40,964 bases of DNA from CAZTTH01 sp964615975 (GCA_964615975.1 CAZTTH010000033.1:1-40964); one strand, 5' to 3'. Counted from the first letter of the stretch, positions 8,485 through 17,786 are shown. Numbers and translations are program-made. The notes: generated by a model from the sequence alone, not told the origin.

Positions 8485-10124
8485 TGACAACACCGACAGC
8501 GATTAAGTTTTCAATACGACGGGGTCTTCTGGCAACCATGATTGGACTCCTAGTCGTCCTGTTGACAATTCAAAATGGTTTTCAGATCCATTACCATAAA
8601 CAATCTCTTGAAAATGAGATTGATAAGCGGGTGCAGATAATGAAGGACAATCTGCTGCTAATCGGTAATACCCAGGCGGATAATTTAACCCAACAGGTTA
8701 AGAGCAATATTGCCGAATATAATTTTTCCAATCTTTCCGAACAATTGGATAACGCGGTTAAAAGTAACCGGGAATTGAGTTATGCGATGGTCACTGATTC
8801 ATCGCGTGTTGTGTACATTCACACGACGGATCCATCATTGAAAAAGGAAACGTTGATTGGCGAAGAAGATTTGAAAGCCGCCAGACAAACCGCTCCGGCT
8901 ACCCACGATTTTAAGAGGAACGGTATCGATTATATAGAATTCATCAGACCCATTTACTTTGCGACCGCTCTCTGGGGGCATCTCCGTTTGGGGTTCTCTT
9001 ATGAACACCTGGATCGTGAAATCAGCAAATCACGCCAAGAAGTCAGGCAACAGATCCGGACCATGGTTATCCGTTCGACTCTCACTCTGTTAATCTTCCT
9101 GGCGGTCGGCATCGTGATCGTTTTGTTTGTCGCCACAAAGCTATCGGATCCGCTGGTAGAACTCACCGGGATTGCCAATCGAATTGCGGAAGGTGATTTC
9201 AAGGCTGTGGATCGGATCCGAATCAGGTCGAGAAATGAGGTCGGTTTGCTGGCCAAGGCGTTTATCGCGATGTCTGAAAGCCTTAAGGATTATAGCCGCA
9301 ATCTGGAACAAAAAGTCCGGGACCGAACGGAAGAATTGTCGCTGGCCTTGGATAACCTCAAAGCGGCCCAGCATCAATTGGTGGAATCAGAGAAGATGGC
9401 GGCGCTGGGCAGCCTGGTGGCGGGGGTTGCCCATGAGATCAACACCCCGATTGGTGTCGGAGTAACGGCCGCATCAACATTTCAGGAGGATCTGGAGTCA
9501 TTCGAAAAGAAGTATCATCTGAATGACCTGTCTCGCGCTGATCTCGAGCGCGTTATCGAAAGCGGAAAAACCAGCAATAAATTAATTCTCACCAATCTCG
9601 AACGTGCGTCCGAACTGGTACAGGGATTCAAGCAGGTCGCTATCGATCAGACCAGCGAAGATAAGAGAAAATTCGCGCTGCGCAAATGTATCGAAGATAC
9701 GATCAACAGTTTGAACCCCAAGCTTAAACGAACCAAACTTTCCGTCAACCTAACTTGTGACAACGGTCTTGTACTGGACAGTTATCCCGGCTTTTTTTCG
9801 CAAATCATCGCCAATCTGATACTCAATTCGATCCTGCATGGTTATGATGACGATGACGAAGGTACCATCGCGATCAGCGCGATTAAACGCGATGGAACTC
9901 TGACGATTATCTATTCGGATGACGGCAAAGGCATGGATGACGATGTGCGTTCAAAAATTTACCAACCCTTTTTTACCACCAAAAAAGGATCCGGTGGCAG
10001 TGGTTTGGGATTACACATCATTTACAACCTGATTTGTCAGAATCTGGGGGGCACTATCGATTGTCAAAGCAAACCTGGAGAAGGCGCGACCTTCACCATC
10101 ACCATTCCATTATCCGCGGAATAA
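8484..10124 (+). CDS. Membrane sensor histidine kinase with periplasmic domain and HAMP
   Basis: The 546-residue protein has TM1 at about 14-31, a periplasmic sensing region at about 32-198 (CACHE-like in length, with RPIYFATALWGHLRLGFS near its end), TM2 at about 199-218, a HAMP domain at about 218-270, and a coiled coil leading to the H-box LVAGVAHEINTPIGVG with phospho-acceptor H317. The ATPase domain has an N-box asparagine at 448, DDGKG at 479-483 and GGSGLGL at 504-510, so it should be active. The start codon overlaps the upstream stop (TAATG). As the last gene of the operon with the NtrC-type regulator and two binding proteins, it is probably the regulator's cognate kinase. Confidence 0.92.
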   Translation: MTTPTAIKFSIRRGLLATMIGLLVVLLTIQNGFQIHYHKQSLENEIDKRVQIMKDNLLLIGNTQADNLTQQVKSNIAEYNFSNLSEQLDNAVKSNRELSYAMVTDSSRVVYIHTTDPSLKKETLIGEEDLKAARQTAPATHDFKRNGIDYIEFIRPIYFATALWGHLRLGFSYEHLDREISKSRQEVRQQIRTMVIRSTLTLLIFLAVGIVIVLFVATKLSDPLVELTGIANRIAEGDFKAVDRIRIRSRNEVGLLAKAFIAMSESLKDYSRNLEQKVRDRTEELSLALDNLKAAQHQLVESEKMAALGSLVAGVAHEINTPIGVGVTAASTFQEDLESFEKKYHLNDLSRADLERVIESGKTSNKLILTNLERASELVQGFKQVAIDQTSEDKRKFALRKCIEDTINSLNPKLKRTKLSVNLTCDNGLVLDSYPGFFSQIIANLILNSILHGYDDDDEGTIAISAIKRDGTLTIIYSDDGKGMDDDVRSKIYQPFFTTKKGSGGSGLGLHIIYNLICQNLGGTIDCQSKPGEGATFTITIPLSAE

Positions 10125-10228
10125 GGATAAATCCCATGCTACAAAATTAACTTTTTATGTCGCTCTTACAGGGCTGGTTTGGGGTGGCTCCCTACAGTAA
10201 TCCCTCACCGCGGGAAAATGCCTCCCGC

Positions 10229-13200
10229 CTAGTTTCCAGTTCTCTTTACCAATCGCCGTGCCAGTGCTTCAATCAGATGACGGGAAGGCCGGTCGAAATA
10301 AATCCCATTCCGACTTTTCGGTTCGGCTTCGATCCCACGAAGAAAGAGGTAATAAACCCCGCCAATATGCTGGTCGTAATTGTAGTCGGGCAGACGCAGT
10401 TTGAGATATTGGTGCAAAGCCAGTAGGTACAGGTGGTATTGCAGATGATAATGATGCCGGGCCATTTCTGCTTCAAGATATGCCGGAGCATAATCCCCTG
10501 GTTGTCCTCCCAATCGATTGCTTTTCCAATCGATGACGAAAAATTGGTTCCCATGCTGGACGATTAGATCGATATATCCTTTGAGCATGCCCTTAACCGG
10601 ATGAAAGTCGAGGTGGGCCAGAGATTGCCGGAGCATTTCGGGTGTGGAGAGGGTTTCATGACCAGCAAACAAACGGTGTAAATCTTGGGAATGAATTAAT
10701 TGCAGGGGAAGATAAAATTCCATTTCATGAAGACGCTGATGGGCCGCGCAATCCTTGAGGCAAAATAAATCATCCGATGTTCCCAAGGGGGTACTGATTA
10801 TCCGCTCAATCAACGCGATCAACGCGGGATAAAAGCGCTCAAGATTGACCAGCCCATACCGGCGATGCAAGGATTCAATTAAACCAATCAGAGTTTTGCC
10901 ATCCCGGCACGAATATTCATATTCTTCCAGCAGGTTATGCATCAGATTGCCATAAATGGCGCCGGCAGGATAATTAAAAATACTATCAGAAGCCTCCGCA
11001 ACCGAGAGCGAATCCGTGACCGGCTCTGCTATCGATTCAATTTCCACATCATCCTCAAGCACGATCGACTGATAGTGAGTCTCAGTTCGCGATAGAGCAG
11101 TAAAACTGGTGATTCGCCAGTTGGTTTCAATCGCGCCGGTAAAGGATAGCAAAAACAGCTCGCGGGCAGATGTCTGGGGTTCTGGGTGATAAATCCTGGG
11201 GGCTCGAATGGATGTCAACTGATGAAATTCACACCATGGGCGCAAAGCCAGAGGAATCACATCCGCGCTATCGCCAGCCTGAATTTCCTTGGCAGTCGGG
11301 CTGGCATTCACATTGGCTGTGGCCGTAGCAACTGGGAACAACAAATGGCTCAATGCGGATGGGGATTCGGGTTTTACCGATTTCCAAGCCAGATAACAGC
11401 GATGGATCGCGCGGGTTATTGCGACATATAATAGGCGCATTTCTTCCGCCAGGGATTCCCGGTTGGCCATTTCCCGATGCTGCTCTCGTTCCGCGGAGCC
11501 CAAATCGAGGTAAAGTTGATAGCGATTATTTTCATCCAATCGATGAAAAAAGAATGTTGATGATTTGGTGATTTTCCGGGATGGTTCCCATGCGAATGGA
11601 CAGAATACTATCGGAAATTCAAGCCCCTTGCTCTTATGAATTGTCAGGATGCGCACTGCGTCACTGTCCTTATCCAGTCTCAGATCATATTCCTGAAGCT
11701 GGCATTTGTCCTGGCGTTTATCATGCAGCCATTGAAGCAAACCTGAAGTGCTTAAATGATACTCGGCGGATGCATCCTGAAGCAGGTCCACAAGGTGAAA
11801 AAGATTGGTGAGACGCCGTTCACCGCCATGAAATCGGAGGAGACGCTGCGGTAATTCCAAGGCACGTGAAAATTCACCAAAGATCACGGCAAATCGCCCC
11901 GGTTGCCAATCGCGTAGGCAGCGGTCGAATTGTTCCTGGATCATATCCCAACCGCTTTCATTTTCATTAAAGCGATCCAGATCATTCACGGAATACCCCA
12001 TCAGTTCAGTTAATAACGCTGCCCGGATCAACCCGGTATCTTCCGGGGCGGCGAGCGCGGCAAGGATCAACTCCAGCTCCCGCGCTTCCATGGTATCAAA
12101 CACACTTTGGGAACTGGTGATCACAGTGGGAATTTGACTGGCATCGAGGATCTCCTTGATCGCCAGAGCCTGACGATTGGTACGCACCAGAATGGCGAAG
12201 TCGTTCAACCCCAATGGACGTTCACCAATACGCGCACCCTTTTCGGTGGATAATAAGGTGATAATCTCATTGGCAATCGCATATCCCAATTGCGTTGTCG
12301 TTTCATCTCGTGACAAAGACTCCTCATCATCACCCTCACCAGGTAGGCTCCATATCTGGAATGGCGACCGGGAATGATTGCGTTCCGTCAGCGGTGTGTT
12401 ATCGGAAGCGGCGCCAGCAAGGGAGGGGGTAAAAGTAATTTCTGGAATGATAAAAGGATGTTCGACATTGCCGAATAATTGATTGATCGCAGCCACCAAT
12501 GGCGTAACCGACCGGCGATTGACGTTAAGTGAATAGTGCCGGGCACATCGCTGTTTAACCGTCAGATAAGAGTAAATATCCGCGCCGCGAAAAGAATAAA
12601 CTGCCTGCTTGGGATCGCCGATCATGATCAACCGACTGTCGGGGTGAAGAAACAAGAGTTCAAATATTTCCAATTGCAAGGGATCAGTGTCTTGGAATTC
12701 ATCGATCAATGCCACCGGATATCGGGCCCTGATCAGAGAAGTTATGCTCTCGTGAAATTCGGGTTGCTTCAAGGCCGCATGCACCTTGAACAACAAGTCA
12801 TCGAATGTGATCCAGTGCAATTTTTCCTTGGCGTTTGTCATCCGGTTTTGCACATAAGCGAAAAACTCCTGGATCAAGGCAATGTAACTAGTCTTCATCC
12901 GTGTGGCCCACACTGCGGACTGACGCCAATAATCTTCGGCCAAATCAAAAAAATGATGTGGGGGGCATTGTTTTCCCTTTTTGGTTGCCTTGGCCAGTTG
13001 ATCGGCACAAAAAAAATGGAGTTCATCCGGTGGAATCAAAGAAAAATGCCGGTTGATCCAAAATGAGATGACATTGTCCCATTCGCAAATTCGGGTCTCG
13101 TGATATCGCTGGCGTTTTAACTGGCCTTCGACACCACTGGCATCCTTGAGGATATTGATGATCTGGTGATGATCACGCTTCCAGGCGGTCGACAAGGCAT

Positions 13201-13861
13201 TGAATGCGGGTGAAAGTGACGCTTCAAATTCACTGAAATCCGCGATTTCAGCCGCCGGGATAAACGTAAGATTAAATTTATTCAAACCATTGACGATGAT
13301 TTCCAGCAAGCGATCAGGAGTAGTTTTTTGCGCGCTGATATACGCTTGAAAAACTGGTGGCAGGGAGAGTACCCGCTCACGCCAGAAATGATCGGCGATT
13401 TCCTGTAATAAAGGTGTACTGTCGGTTTGTATTTCCACCGCGAAACCGCCGCGGGTTTCAAACGCGAAATCGGTTAACAACTGATGGCAAAAACCATGAA
13501 TCGTCATGATCGCCGCCAGATCAATATTGTTTTTCTCCATGAGCAGACGCGGTACCTGCCTTGCGCAAAGCTCCGTCCCATAATGCGCGAGGAATGTAGC
13601 GATCAGGGGATCATCGGATTGCCCGCTGGAAAACCCGACACATGCATCCGCCAGCACTTTGCGGATGCGGGTCTTCAATTCCAAGGTGGCCGCTTCCGTG
13701 AAAGTCACCACCAGAATGTTGGCGCCGGTAAGCTGGGGATTCTCTATTAATAAACGCAGGTAAATGCTGGTGATGTTCCAGGTCTTGCCGGTTCCCGCGC
13801 TCGCTTCAATCAGGCATACCCCATTGGGATCGAATGTGAATGTATCGAATGGTGTGATCAT
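10229..13861 (-). CDS. recB: RecB-like helicase-nuclease (exodeoxyribonuclease V beta subunit)
   Basis: The 1210-residue protein matches the usual RecB length. Superfamily 1A helicase motifs appear in order: EASAGTGKTW (Walker A), LVVTFTEAATLEL, TIHGFCHQLL, ALIDEFQDTDPLQLEIF (Walker B), MIGDPKQAVYSFRGAD, RILTIHKSKGLEFPIVF and LLYVAITRA. The C-terminal nuclease domain has GYIDLIVQHG, VIDWKSN and YHLQYHLYLLAL, matching RecB nuclease residues. The start at 13861 (MITPFDTF) places Walker A at 19-28 as in known RecB; an upstream in-frame ATG at 13915 adds 18 residues with no family match. recC and recD, usually adjacent, are absent: upstream is a nucleotidyltransferase pair and downstream the convergent kinase gene. 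The partners must lie elsewhere, or the protein works differently. Confidence 0.92.
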   Translation of the reverse strand: MITPFDTFTFDPNGVCLIEASAGTGKTWNITSIYLRLLIENPQLTGANILVVTFTEAATLELKTRIRKVLADACVGFSSGQSDDPLIATFLAHYGTELCARQVPRLLMEKNNIDLAAIMTIHGFCHQLLTDFAFETRGGFAVEIQTDSTPLLQEIADHFWRERVLSLPPVFQAYISAQKTTPDRLLEIIVNGLNKFNLTFIPAAEIADFSEFEASLSPAFNALSTAWKRDHHQIINILKDASGVEGQLKRQRYHETRICEWDNVISFWINRHFSLIPPDELHFFCADQLAKATKKGKQCPPHHFFDLAEDYWRQSAVWATRMKTSYIALIQEFFAYVQNRMTNAKEKLHWITFDDLLFKVHAALKQPEFHESITSLIRARYPVALIDEFQDTDPLQLEIFELLFLHPDSRLIMIGDPKQAVYSFRGADIYSYLTVKQRCARHYSLNVNRRSVTPLVAAINQLFGNVEHPFIIPEITFTPSLAGAASDNTPLTERNHSRSPFQIWSLPGEGDDEESLSRDETTTQLGYAIANEIITLLSTEKGARIGERPLGLNDFAILVRTNRQALAIKEILDASQIPTVITSSQSVFDTMEARELELILAALAAPEDTGLIRAALLTELMGYSVNDLDRFNENESGWDMIQEQFDRCLRDWQPGRFAVIFGEFSRALELPQRLLRFHGGERRLTNLFHLVDLLQDASAEYHLSTSGLLQWLHDKRQDKCQLQEYDLRLDKDSDAVRILTIHKSKGLEFPIVFCPFAWEPSRKITKSSTFFFHRLDENNRYQLYLDLGSAEREQHREMANRESLAEEMRLLYVAITRAIHRCYLAWKSVKPESPSALSHLLFPVATATANVNASPTAKEIQAGDSADVIPLALRPWCEFHQLTSIRAPRIYHPEPQTSARELFLLSFTGAIETNWRITSFTALSRTETHYQSIVLEDDVEIESIAEPVTDSLSVAEASDSIFNYPAGAIYGNLMHNLLEEYEYSCRDGKTLIGLIESLHRRYGLVNLERFYPALIALIERIISTPLGTSDDLFCLKDCAAHQRLHEMEFYLPLQLIHSQDLHRLFAGHETLSTPEMLRQSLAHLDFHPVKGMLKGYIDLIVQHGNQFFVIDWKSNRLGGQPGDYAPAYLEAEMARHHYHLQYHLYLLALHQYLKLRLPDYNYDQHIGGVYYLFLRGIEAEPKSRNGIYFDRPSRHLIEALARRLVKRTGN

Positions 13862-14072
13862 GAAATAAGTTCGCGACCATGATGATGGAAGACAATGAGA
13901 TCGTGTCAGGCTCATTTATACTGCATGGATATTATACTCTGGAGTAACTAAATATAATAACGGCAATACCCGCAACATAGCAGCCTAATAAAGCACGATA
14001 AATTCTCCTGAAGTTTTGTTGAATTTTGTATCTCAATGTTGTTTTAGATGAATGAAGTTTATATGTTACTCC

Positions 14073-14273
14073 ATGCAAAGCCATCGTCATCTGGTTTATA
14101 AAACTACCCTCAAAGGGCAAAATACGCTGCCGCTCATCCCTTCGTCTACCCCCGCGGAACGACTGGCCATGATGTGGCAGCTTACCGTTGATGCCTGGAC
14201 TTTCGCTGGAGATCCTGTTGCTGAATCCCGACTTCAAAGACATATTGTCCGCATTTGCCGCCGAACAGGTTGA
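14073..14273 (+). CDS. Small protein paired with a nucleotidyltransferase (putative antitoxin-like partner)
   Basis: The 66-residue protein carries a pattern I associate with short conserved hypothetical proteins found before nucleotidyltransferase genes: STPAERLAMMWQLTVDAWTF, then AESRLQRHIVRICRR. It has no membrane segment and is basic at its C-terminus. ATG 14073 is chosen because family members start close to this point; an in-frame ATG at 14052 adds seven residues. It overlaps the next gene by more than 50 nt, implying coupled translation. An antitoxin role is inferred from gene size and order only. Confidence 0.6.
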   Translation: MQSHRHLVYKTTLKGQNTLPLIPSSTPAERLAMMWQLTVDAWTFAGDPVAESRLQRHIVRICRRTG

Positions 14274-14664
14274 TTACCTTCTGGTTGGCGCTTATGCTCT
14301 AGCTGTCCATGGCTACCCCCGTGCCACAGGCGATATTGATTTGTGGATTCGCTGTACCCCGGAGAATGCGCTACGGGTATGGCGCGCCTTAAAAATTTTT
14401 GGCGCTCCCTTATTCGATCTTACCATTTCCGATTTGGAAAAAGAAGACATCGTTTTTCAGATTGGCATGGTTCCCCGCCGTATTGATATCACGACAATCA
14501 TTGATGGCATAAAATTTGATGCCGCTTGGCCACAACGGATGATAGTTCAAATCGATGATCTAAAAATTCCGGTAATCGGCAGGGAAGATTTGTTGCGCAA
14601 TAAAAAGGCATCGGGTCGTGCTAAAGACCTGGGCGATATCGCGATGCTGGAAGGGAATCTTTAG
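14218..14664 (+). CDS. Nucleotidyltransferase-fold protein (putative toxin-type partner)
   Basis: The protein is about 148 residues. The N-terminus reads LNPDFKDILSAFAAEQVDYLLVGAYALAVHGYPRATGDIDLWI: the G-A-x(n)-D-x-D pattern of a nucleotidyltransferase palm with catalytic DID. ATG 14191 is possible, but TTG 14218 has GGAG 6 nt upstream and matches the family's usual start at the LNPDF motif. The C-terminal part has PVIGREDLLRNKKASGRAKDLGDIAMLE, common to this family, in which a Lys-Asp helix follows the catalytic core. Related proteins occur in MNT/HEPN- and AbiEii-type modules, but catalytic specificity cannot be told from sequence. Confidence 0.7.
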   Translation: MLNPDFKDILSAFAAEQVDYLLVGAYALAVHGYPRATGDIDLWIRCTPENALRVWRALKIFGAPLFDLTISDLEKEDIVFQIGMVPRRIDITTIIDGIKFDAAWPQRMIVQIDDLKIPVIGREDLLRNKKASGRAKDLGDIAMLEGNL

Positions 14665-14728
14665 AATTTTAACGTTTCAATACTCAGAAATGTCGTTATT
14701 GTCAGTTCCGGCATATGATCCTCCTTCG

Positions 14729-15172
14729 TTAATCTTCGTATTCAGGATATTGAGCTGGAGATGCGCCATTGCGCTTAAGGATTCGGGGATACAATTCACC
14801 GGTTTGCTTGTCGATTAGTTTCTCCAAGACAATTTCATGTTCCCAATTATCACCAAAATCGAACACATACTCAAATATTTCACCTTCCTTTAAACCGATA
14901 TCCTGAATGCATGTCGTTTCGGCATCGTGTTTATCGCTATCGCCTTCATAGCCTTCCATGATCATCGGGCAGGTAATTTCCGGTGACATCACATGTCGCC
15001 GGTGACCCTTCCGGCCTTTGGTGAGATAGAAACTGTAAAGATGCTCATCGTCCCTGTCGAAGGCTTCGAAAATGGCGTCATGCAAATCAGCAAATGTCTG
15101 ATTACCCTCGATCTCGATAATCCTCCAAATGCGCTTGGTATGGGTAAGTTTAACTTTGAATTGATAGATCAT
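14729..15172 (-). CDS. pRiA4b ORF-3-like family protein
   Basis: The 147-residue cytoplasmic protein matches the plasmid pRiA4b ORF-3-like family: YQFKVKLTHTKRIWRIIEI at the start, TFADLHDAIFEAFDRDDEHLYSF, then GEIFEYVFDFGDNWEHEIVLE, with the hallmark Y-x-Y-D-F-G-D-x-W-x-H element. These proteins are passengers in mobile elements and plasmids and also occur as single chromosomal genes; their biochemical function is not established. The gene is convergent with the nucleotidyltransferase pair (64 nt between stops), which together may form a small accessory island. Confidence 0.85.
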   Translation of the reverse strand: MIYQFKVKLTHTKRIWRIIEIEGNQTFADLHDAIFEAFDRDDEHLYSFYLTKGRKGHRRHVMSPEITCPMIMEGYEGDSDKHDAETTCIQDIGLKEGEIFEYVFDFGDNWEHEIVLEKLIDKQTGELYPRILKRNGASPAQYPEYED

Positions 15173-15340
15173 ATTCTGTGTACCTCCTTAGATGAGGCCT
15201 TATGAGTACTTGAAATTCACTGAAACTTTTTATTGGACATCTATTCGAACTTGATTATAAACTTGTTGGTCTCTTTATATAATTCATACAGGATTTCTAT
15301 CTCTTTAATTGTCATTATGCTGGAATCATTCCCTGACTCG

Positions 15341-15832
15341 TTATTCAGGCGAATGGGTTATGGGATTATTTTTTGACGACAGGACAAAGCAAAGATAGGC
15401 AACGACAACCAGATTCGCGACCAGACTGAAAACCTTAAGCCACGCAAAACCCCGGCTCAATTCCACTGCCTCGACGACCACATAAACCCCACCGCTGACC
15501 ACAGCAAGCCATTCAGCCCAGCGCTTACCAAACCACAACCCATAAGCCTCAATGTATCGCAAGACAGCATAGAATAATGCCATCAGGGCAAGTAAAAGCA
15601 ATCGGGTGTCATTGAGATTGGCGGCAGCTTCGATAAATATACGCCCCAAATGTTTAGCGGGATTCAGATGCAGACTGGCGACGAATTGCTCTGCAACAGC
15701 CTGGAGATCATGGTGGATCAGCGATAGCAGACCGAAACCAGCGAGAATAACGACAGATCCCTTTACCGCCTCAAACAGTGCCACCCCACGGATATATGTG
15801 AATCCCGACCAACGGGGAGTTTCGGTGACCAT
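15341..15832 (-). CDS. DUF2127 family membrane protein
   Basis: The 163-residue integral membrane protein has four predicted segments, near GVALFEAVKGSVVILAGFG, LLLLALMALFYAVLRYIEAYG, WLAVVSGGVYVVVEAVEL and VFSLVANLVVVAYLCFVL. The RYIEAYGLWFGKRWAEWLA motif is typical of DUF2127. The start at 15832 is chosen because translation homologous to the family begins there and it lies 1 nt after the upstream gene's stop. It is the third gene of a compact operon with an MscS-like channel. Function unknown. Confidence 0.75.
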   Translation of the reverse strand: MVTETPRWSGFTYIRGVALFEAVKGSVVILAGFGLLSLIHHDLQAVAEQFVASLHLNPAKHLGRIFIEAAANLNDTRLLLLALMALFYAVLRYIEAYGLWFGKRWAEWLAVVSGGVYVVVEAVELSRGFAWLKVFSLVANLVVVAYLCFVLSSKNNPITHSPE

Positions 15833-15833
15833 G

Positions 15834-16391
15834 TTATTTTGGACCTTTCTTCTCAATCTGTTCCAGAGTGGGTTCAACCATCTTGTTGATATGCCGGAAA
15901 GAGTCAGCCACCATAACAAAAAACCCGATAATCACTACTGCCATCACAACCGCCTGCCACCAGTTCCATTGGCGAATCGCTTGCCGGGACGGGAAGAAAG
16001 CGATATAACCGAGGGTTCCAGTGATCACGCCAATCGCATCATAGCTGGCCCGCTGCCAATAACTGCCCCCCAGATGAAGCCACATTCCAAACTCGTCGAA
16101 TGTTAGCGCCAGGCCGATGGCATAGAACACGGCTGTCAATCGCAGCCTACCGCCAGTGGGATGAGCGAACAGTAAATAGGCGCCAACCCCACACAACAGA
16201 AAGATCCCATAGTTCAGATGATGAACATGTGTGCCGCCCACATGCAGAAAGAAGTCCGGCAGTTGTTGCGTCATAATCAATAACACCAGAATGCGTGCCG
16301 CGACAAAAGTCAGAACAAAGGTAAATAACACCAAGCGTGCCAATCTTTTGTCAGCAACATGTGACCCCTCCGGGTGATCATTAGTGGTCAT
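15834..16391 (-). CDS. Polytopic membrane protein with His-rich motif, function unknown
   Basis: The 185-residue protein has about five hydrophobic segments. Two conserved-looking motifs are visible: THVHHLNYGIFLL after the first segment and ALTFDEFGMWLHLGGSYWQRASYDA in the middle. I have seen this combination in unnamed bacterial membrane proteins but cannot attach a function. The clustered histidines and the DEF/HL pair could bind metal, which is inference. It overlaps the MscS-like gene by 4 nt (ATGA) and is followed after 1 nt by the DUF2127 gene, so the three are surely co-translated. Confidence 0.65.
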   Translation of the reverse strand: MTTNDHPEGSHVADKRLARLVLFTFVLTFVAARILVLLIMTQQLPDFFLHVGGTHVHHLNYGIFLLCGVGAYLLFAHPTGGRLRLTAVFYAIGLALTFDEFGMWLHLGGSYWQRASYDAIGVITGTLGYIAFFPSRQAIRQWNWWQAVVMAVVIIGFFVMVADSFRHINKMVEPTLEQIEKKGPK

Positions 16392-16933
16392 GAATCGCGG
16401 TGTCCCCCTGACCGAATTATAACACTGCTTATCCTCACGCTATTGGGCACCATAATCTGGATAGGGTCATTGTCTCGCAAAAAAGAATATCCAAGTGATA
16501 TCAGCTCCACCGATACAATAATCAAGCCCTTGGGCGTATTCAACTGGACCTTGTCGCCAATGCGAATCGGGCGGTATAGCACCAGGGACAGCCCGGCCAT
16601 AAGATTACCCAGGGTATTTTGCACCGCGAGCCCCAACCCGACAGAGACGACGATTACCCCGGCGAGCCACGCCGTTCCCAAGACGCGCAGTTGCGGGACA
16701 AGATGGGCATAGAGAACAAATCCGACAAGGTAGGCAAGGATTTGGCCCAGTGAGCTGGCAAAACTAATCCCAGTTTCGTCTGATATATGTGACTGAACGT
16801 GCCGCTCAGCCTTTATGACAAGGGTTGCCATCGCCATTGAAGCAATCAGAAACACCATGCCAAAAAATACTGCTCCGATCACGGTTTTCGGATCGAATAT
16901 ATGATGTTGTACCACATCACGCAGATAATTCAT
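16388..16933 (-). CDS. Short MscS-like mechanosensitive channel protein
   Basis: The 181-residue protein has three hydrophobic segments and an MscS core: the glycine/alanine-rich pore helix VVSVGLGLAVQNTLGNLMAGLSLVLYRPI is followed by the beta-domain start RIGDKVQLN. The usual MscS element (V)E(I)xLxxTxLR(x)xD appears as VELISLGYSFLRDNDPIQIMVPNS. The protein ends soon after the beta domain and lacks the large C-terminal alpha-beta vestibule of E. coli MscS (286 residues), so it is a minimal version. First gene of the three-gene membrane operon. Confidence 0.8.
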   Translation of the reverse strand: MNYLRDVVQHHIFDPKTVIGAVFFGMVFLIASMAMATLVIKAERHVQSHISDETGISFASSLGQILAYLVGFVLYAHLVPQLRVLGTAWLAGVIVVSVGLGLAVQNTLGNLMAGLSLVLYRPIRIGDKVQLNTPKGLIIVSVELISLGYSFLRDNDPIQIMVPNSVRISSVIIRSGGHRDS

Positions 16934-17068
16934 GGTTAAATATGGTAATAATTAGCCGTTATTGAATGATTATATGGACAGCTCGAAAATTCTATGGTAT
17001 TCCTCAATCAATATCAATGATTTCTAAAAGTGTAATTGTATCAAGGAGATTTTACACAAGAAAGTATC

Positions 17069-17641
17069 CTACAAGGGTGGGAAGAGGGTGAGAATGCTGG
17101 AGACAGCGGCGATGATTTTGTTTTCGGGAATCGATGGGCCATCTATGACTGTCGGCTTCCACCCGCGCCAGATCAGATCGCGATTTTTCGCATTGATGAT
17201 ATCAACGACGATGGTTGCTTCCAGATAATCATAGGTGTAGCGGTCCTCGTAGAGGGGAAACCCTACCCCCCATCCATAACCGCGATTATAGAAACCACTA
17301 TCAAACCGCCCATAATAGCGATAATGAACATCCTCCTTTTGCGAAGCCAGCACCTGAAATGAAACAAACATATCAGGTGCATCCTCATTAAAAACAAATC
17401 CTTTGCCGGTCATTTCGGCTTCCAATGCCCGCTTGAAGCGCTTCTCCAATATGGCGTTGCGGACCTTGTCCTTGGACGCGTCGTCAGCCGCTGCCGGCAG
17501 CCAGCCAAAAGTTTTCAAAGATTTAAAATTTACTTCATGATCATAATCCGCCCCGATGCGGGTGGTGGCACATCCCGAAATATTGACAATAAACAGAGTG
17601 ATTAATACGATTAAAAGAACCGACTGGAATTTTATTTTCAT
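17069..17641 (-). CDS. DUF4136 family lipoprotein
   Basis: The 190-residue protein has a lipoprotein signal peptide ending at a lipobox-like NISGC (cysteine at about 24). The mature part matches DUF4136: TTRIGADYDHEVNFKSLKTFGW near the start, then a region around RFKRALEAEMTGKGF, and TIVVDIINAKNRDLIWRGW near the end. A tyrosine/glycine-rich stretch (YYGRFDSGFYNRGYGWGVG) sits in the middle. The family is envelope-associated and of unknown function. It is divergent from fcl with 145 nt between starts. Confidence 0.82.
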   Translation of the reverse strand: MKIKFQSVLLIVLITLFIVNISGCATTRIGADYDHEVNFKSLKTFGWLPAAADDASKDKVRNAILEKRFKRALEAEMTGKGFVFNEDAPDMFVSFQVLASQKEDVHYRYYGRFDSGFYNRGYGWGVGFPLYEDRYTYDYLEATIVVDIINAKNRDLIWRGWKPTVIDGPSIPENKIIAAVSSILTLFPPL

Positions 17642-17786
17642 GATGGTATCGACGATTACTTCTTTTGTAACAAGTTATGATTGCTTAATCTCCCAGAATG
17701 GTGATAATTAGGAATATTAATACAGTAATACATATGACTAACAAGGGAATGAGATGACACAAATATCTCCAGAGTTGCATTGATCG

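Noticed and set aside
10210..10228. GCGGG/CCCGC hairpin between the convergent kinase and recB genes as a terminator
   Set aside because: The stem is only 5 bp and no T-run follows on either strand.
13932..14243. 103-residue minus-strand ORF upstream of recB
   Set aside because: It overlaps the better-supported nucleotidyltransferase pair on the plus strand and has no family features.
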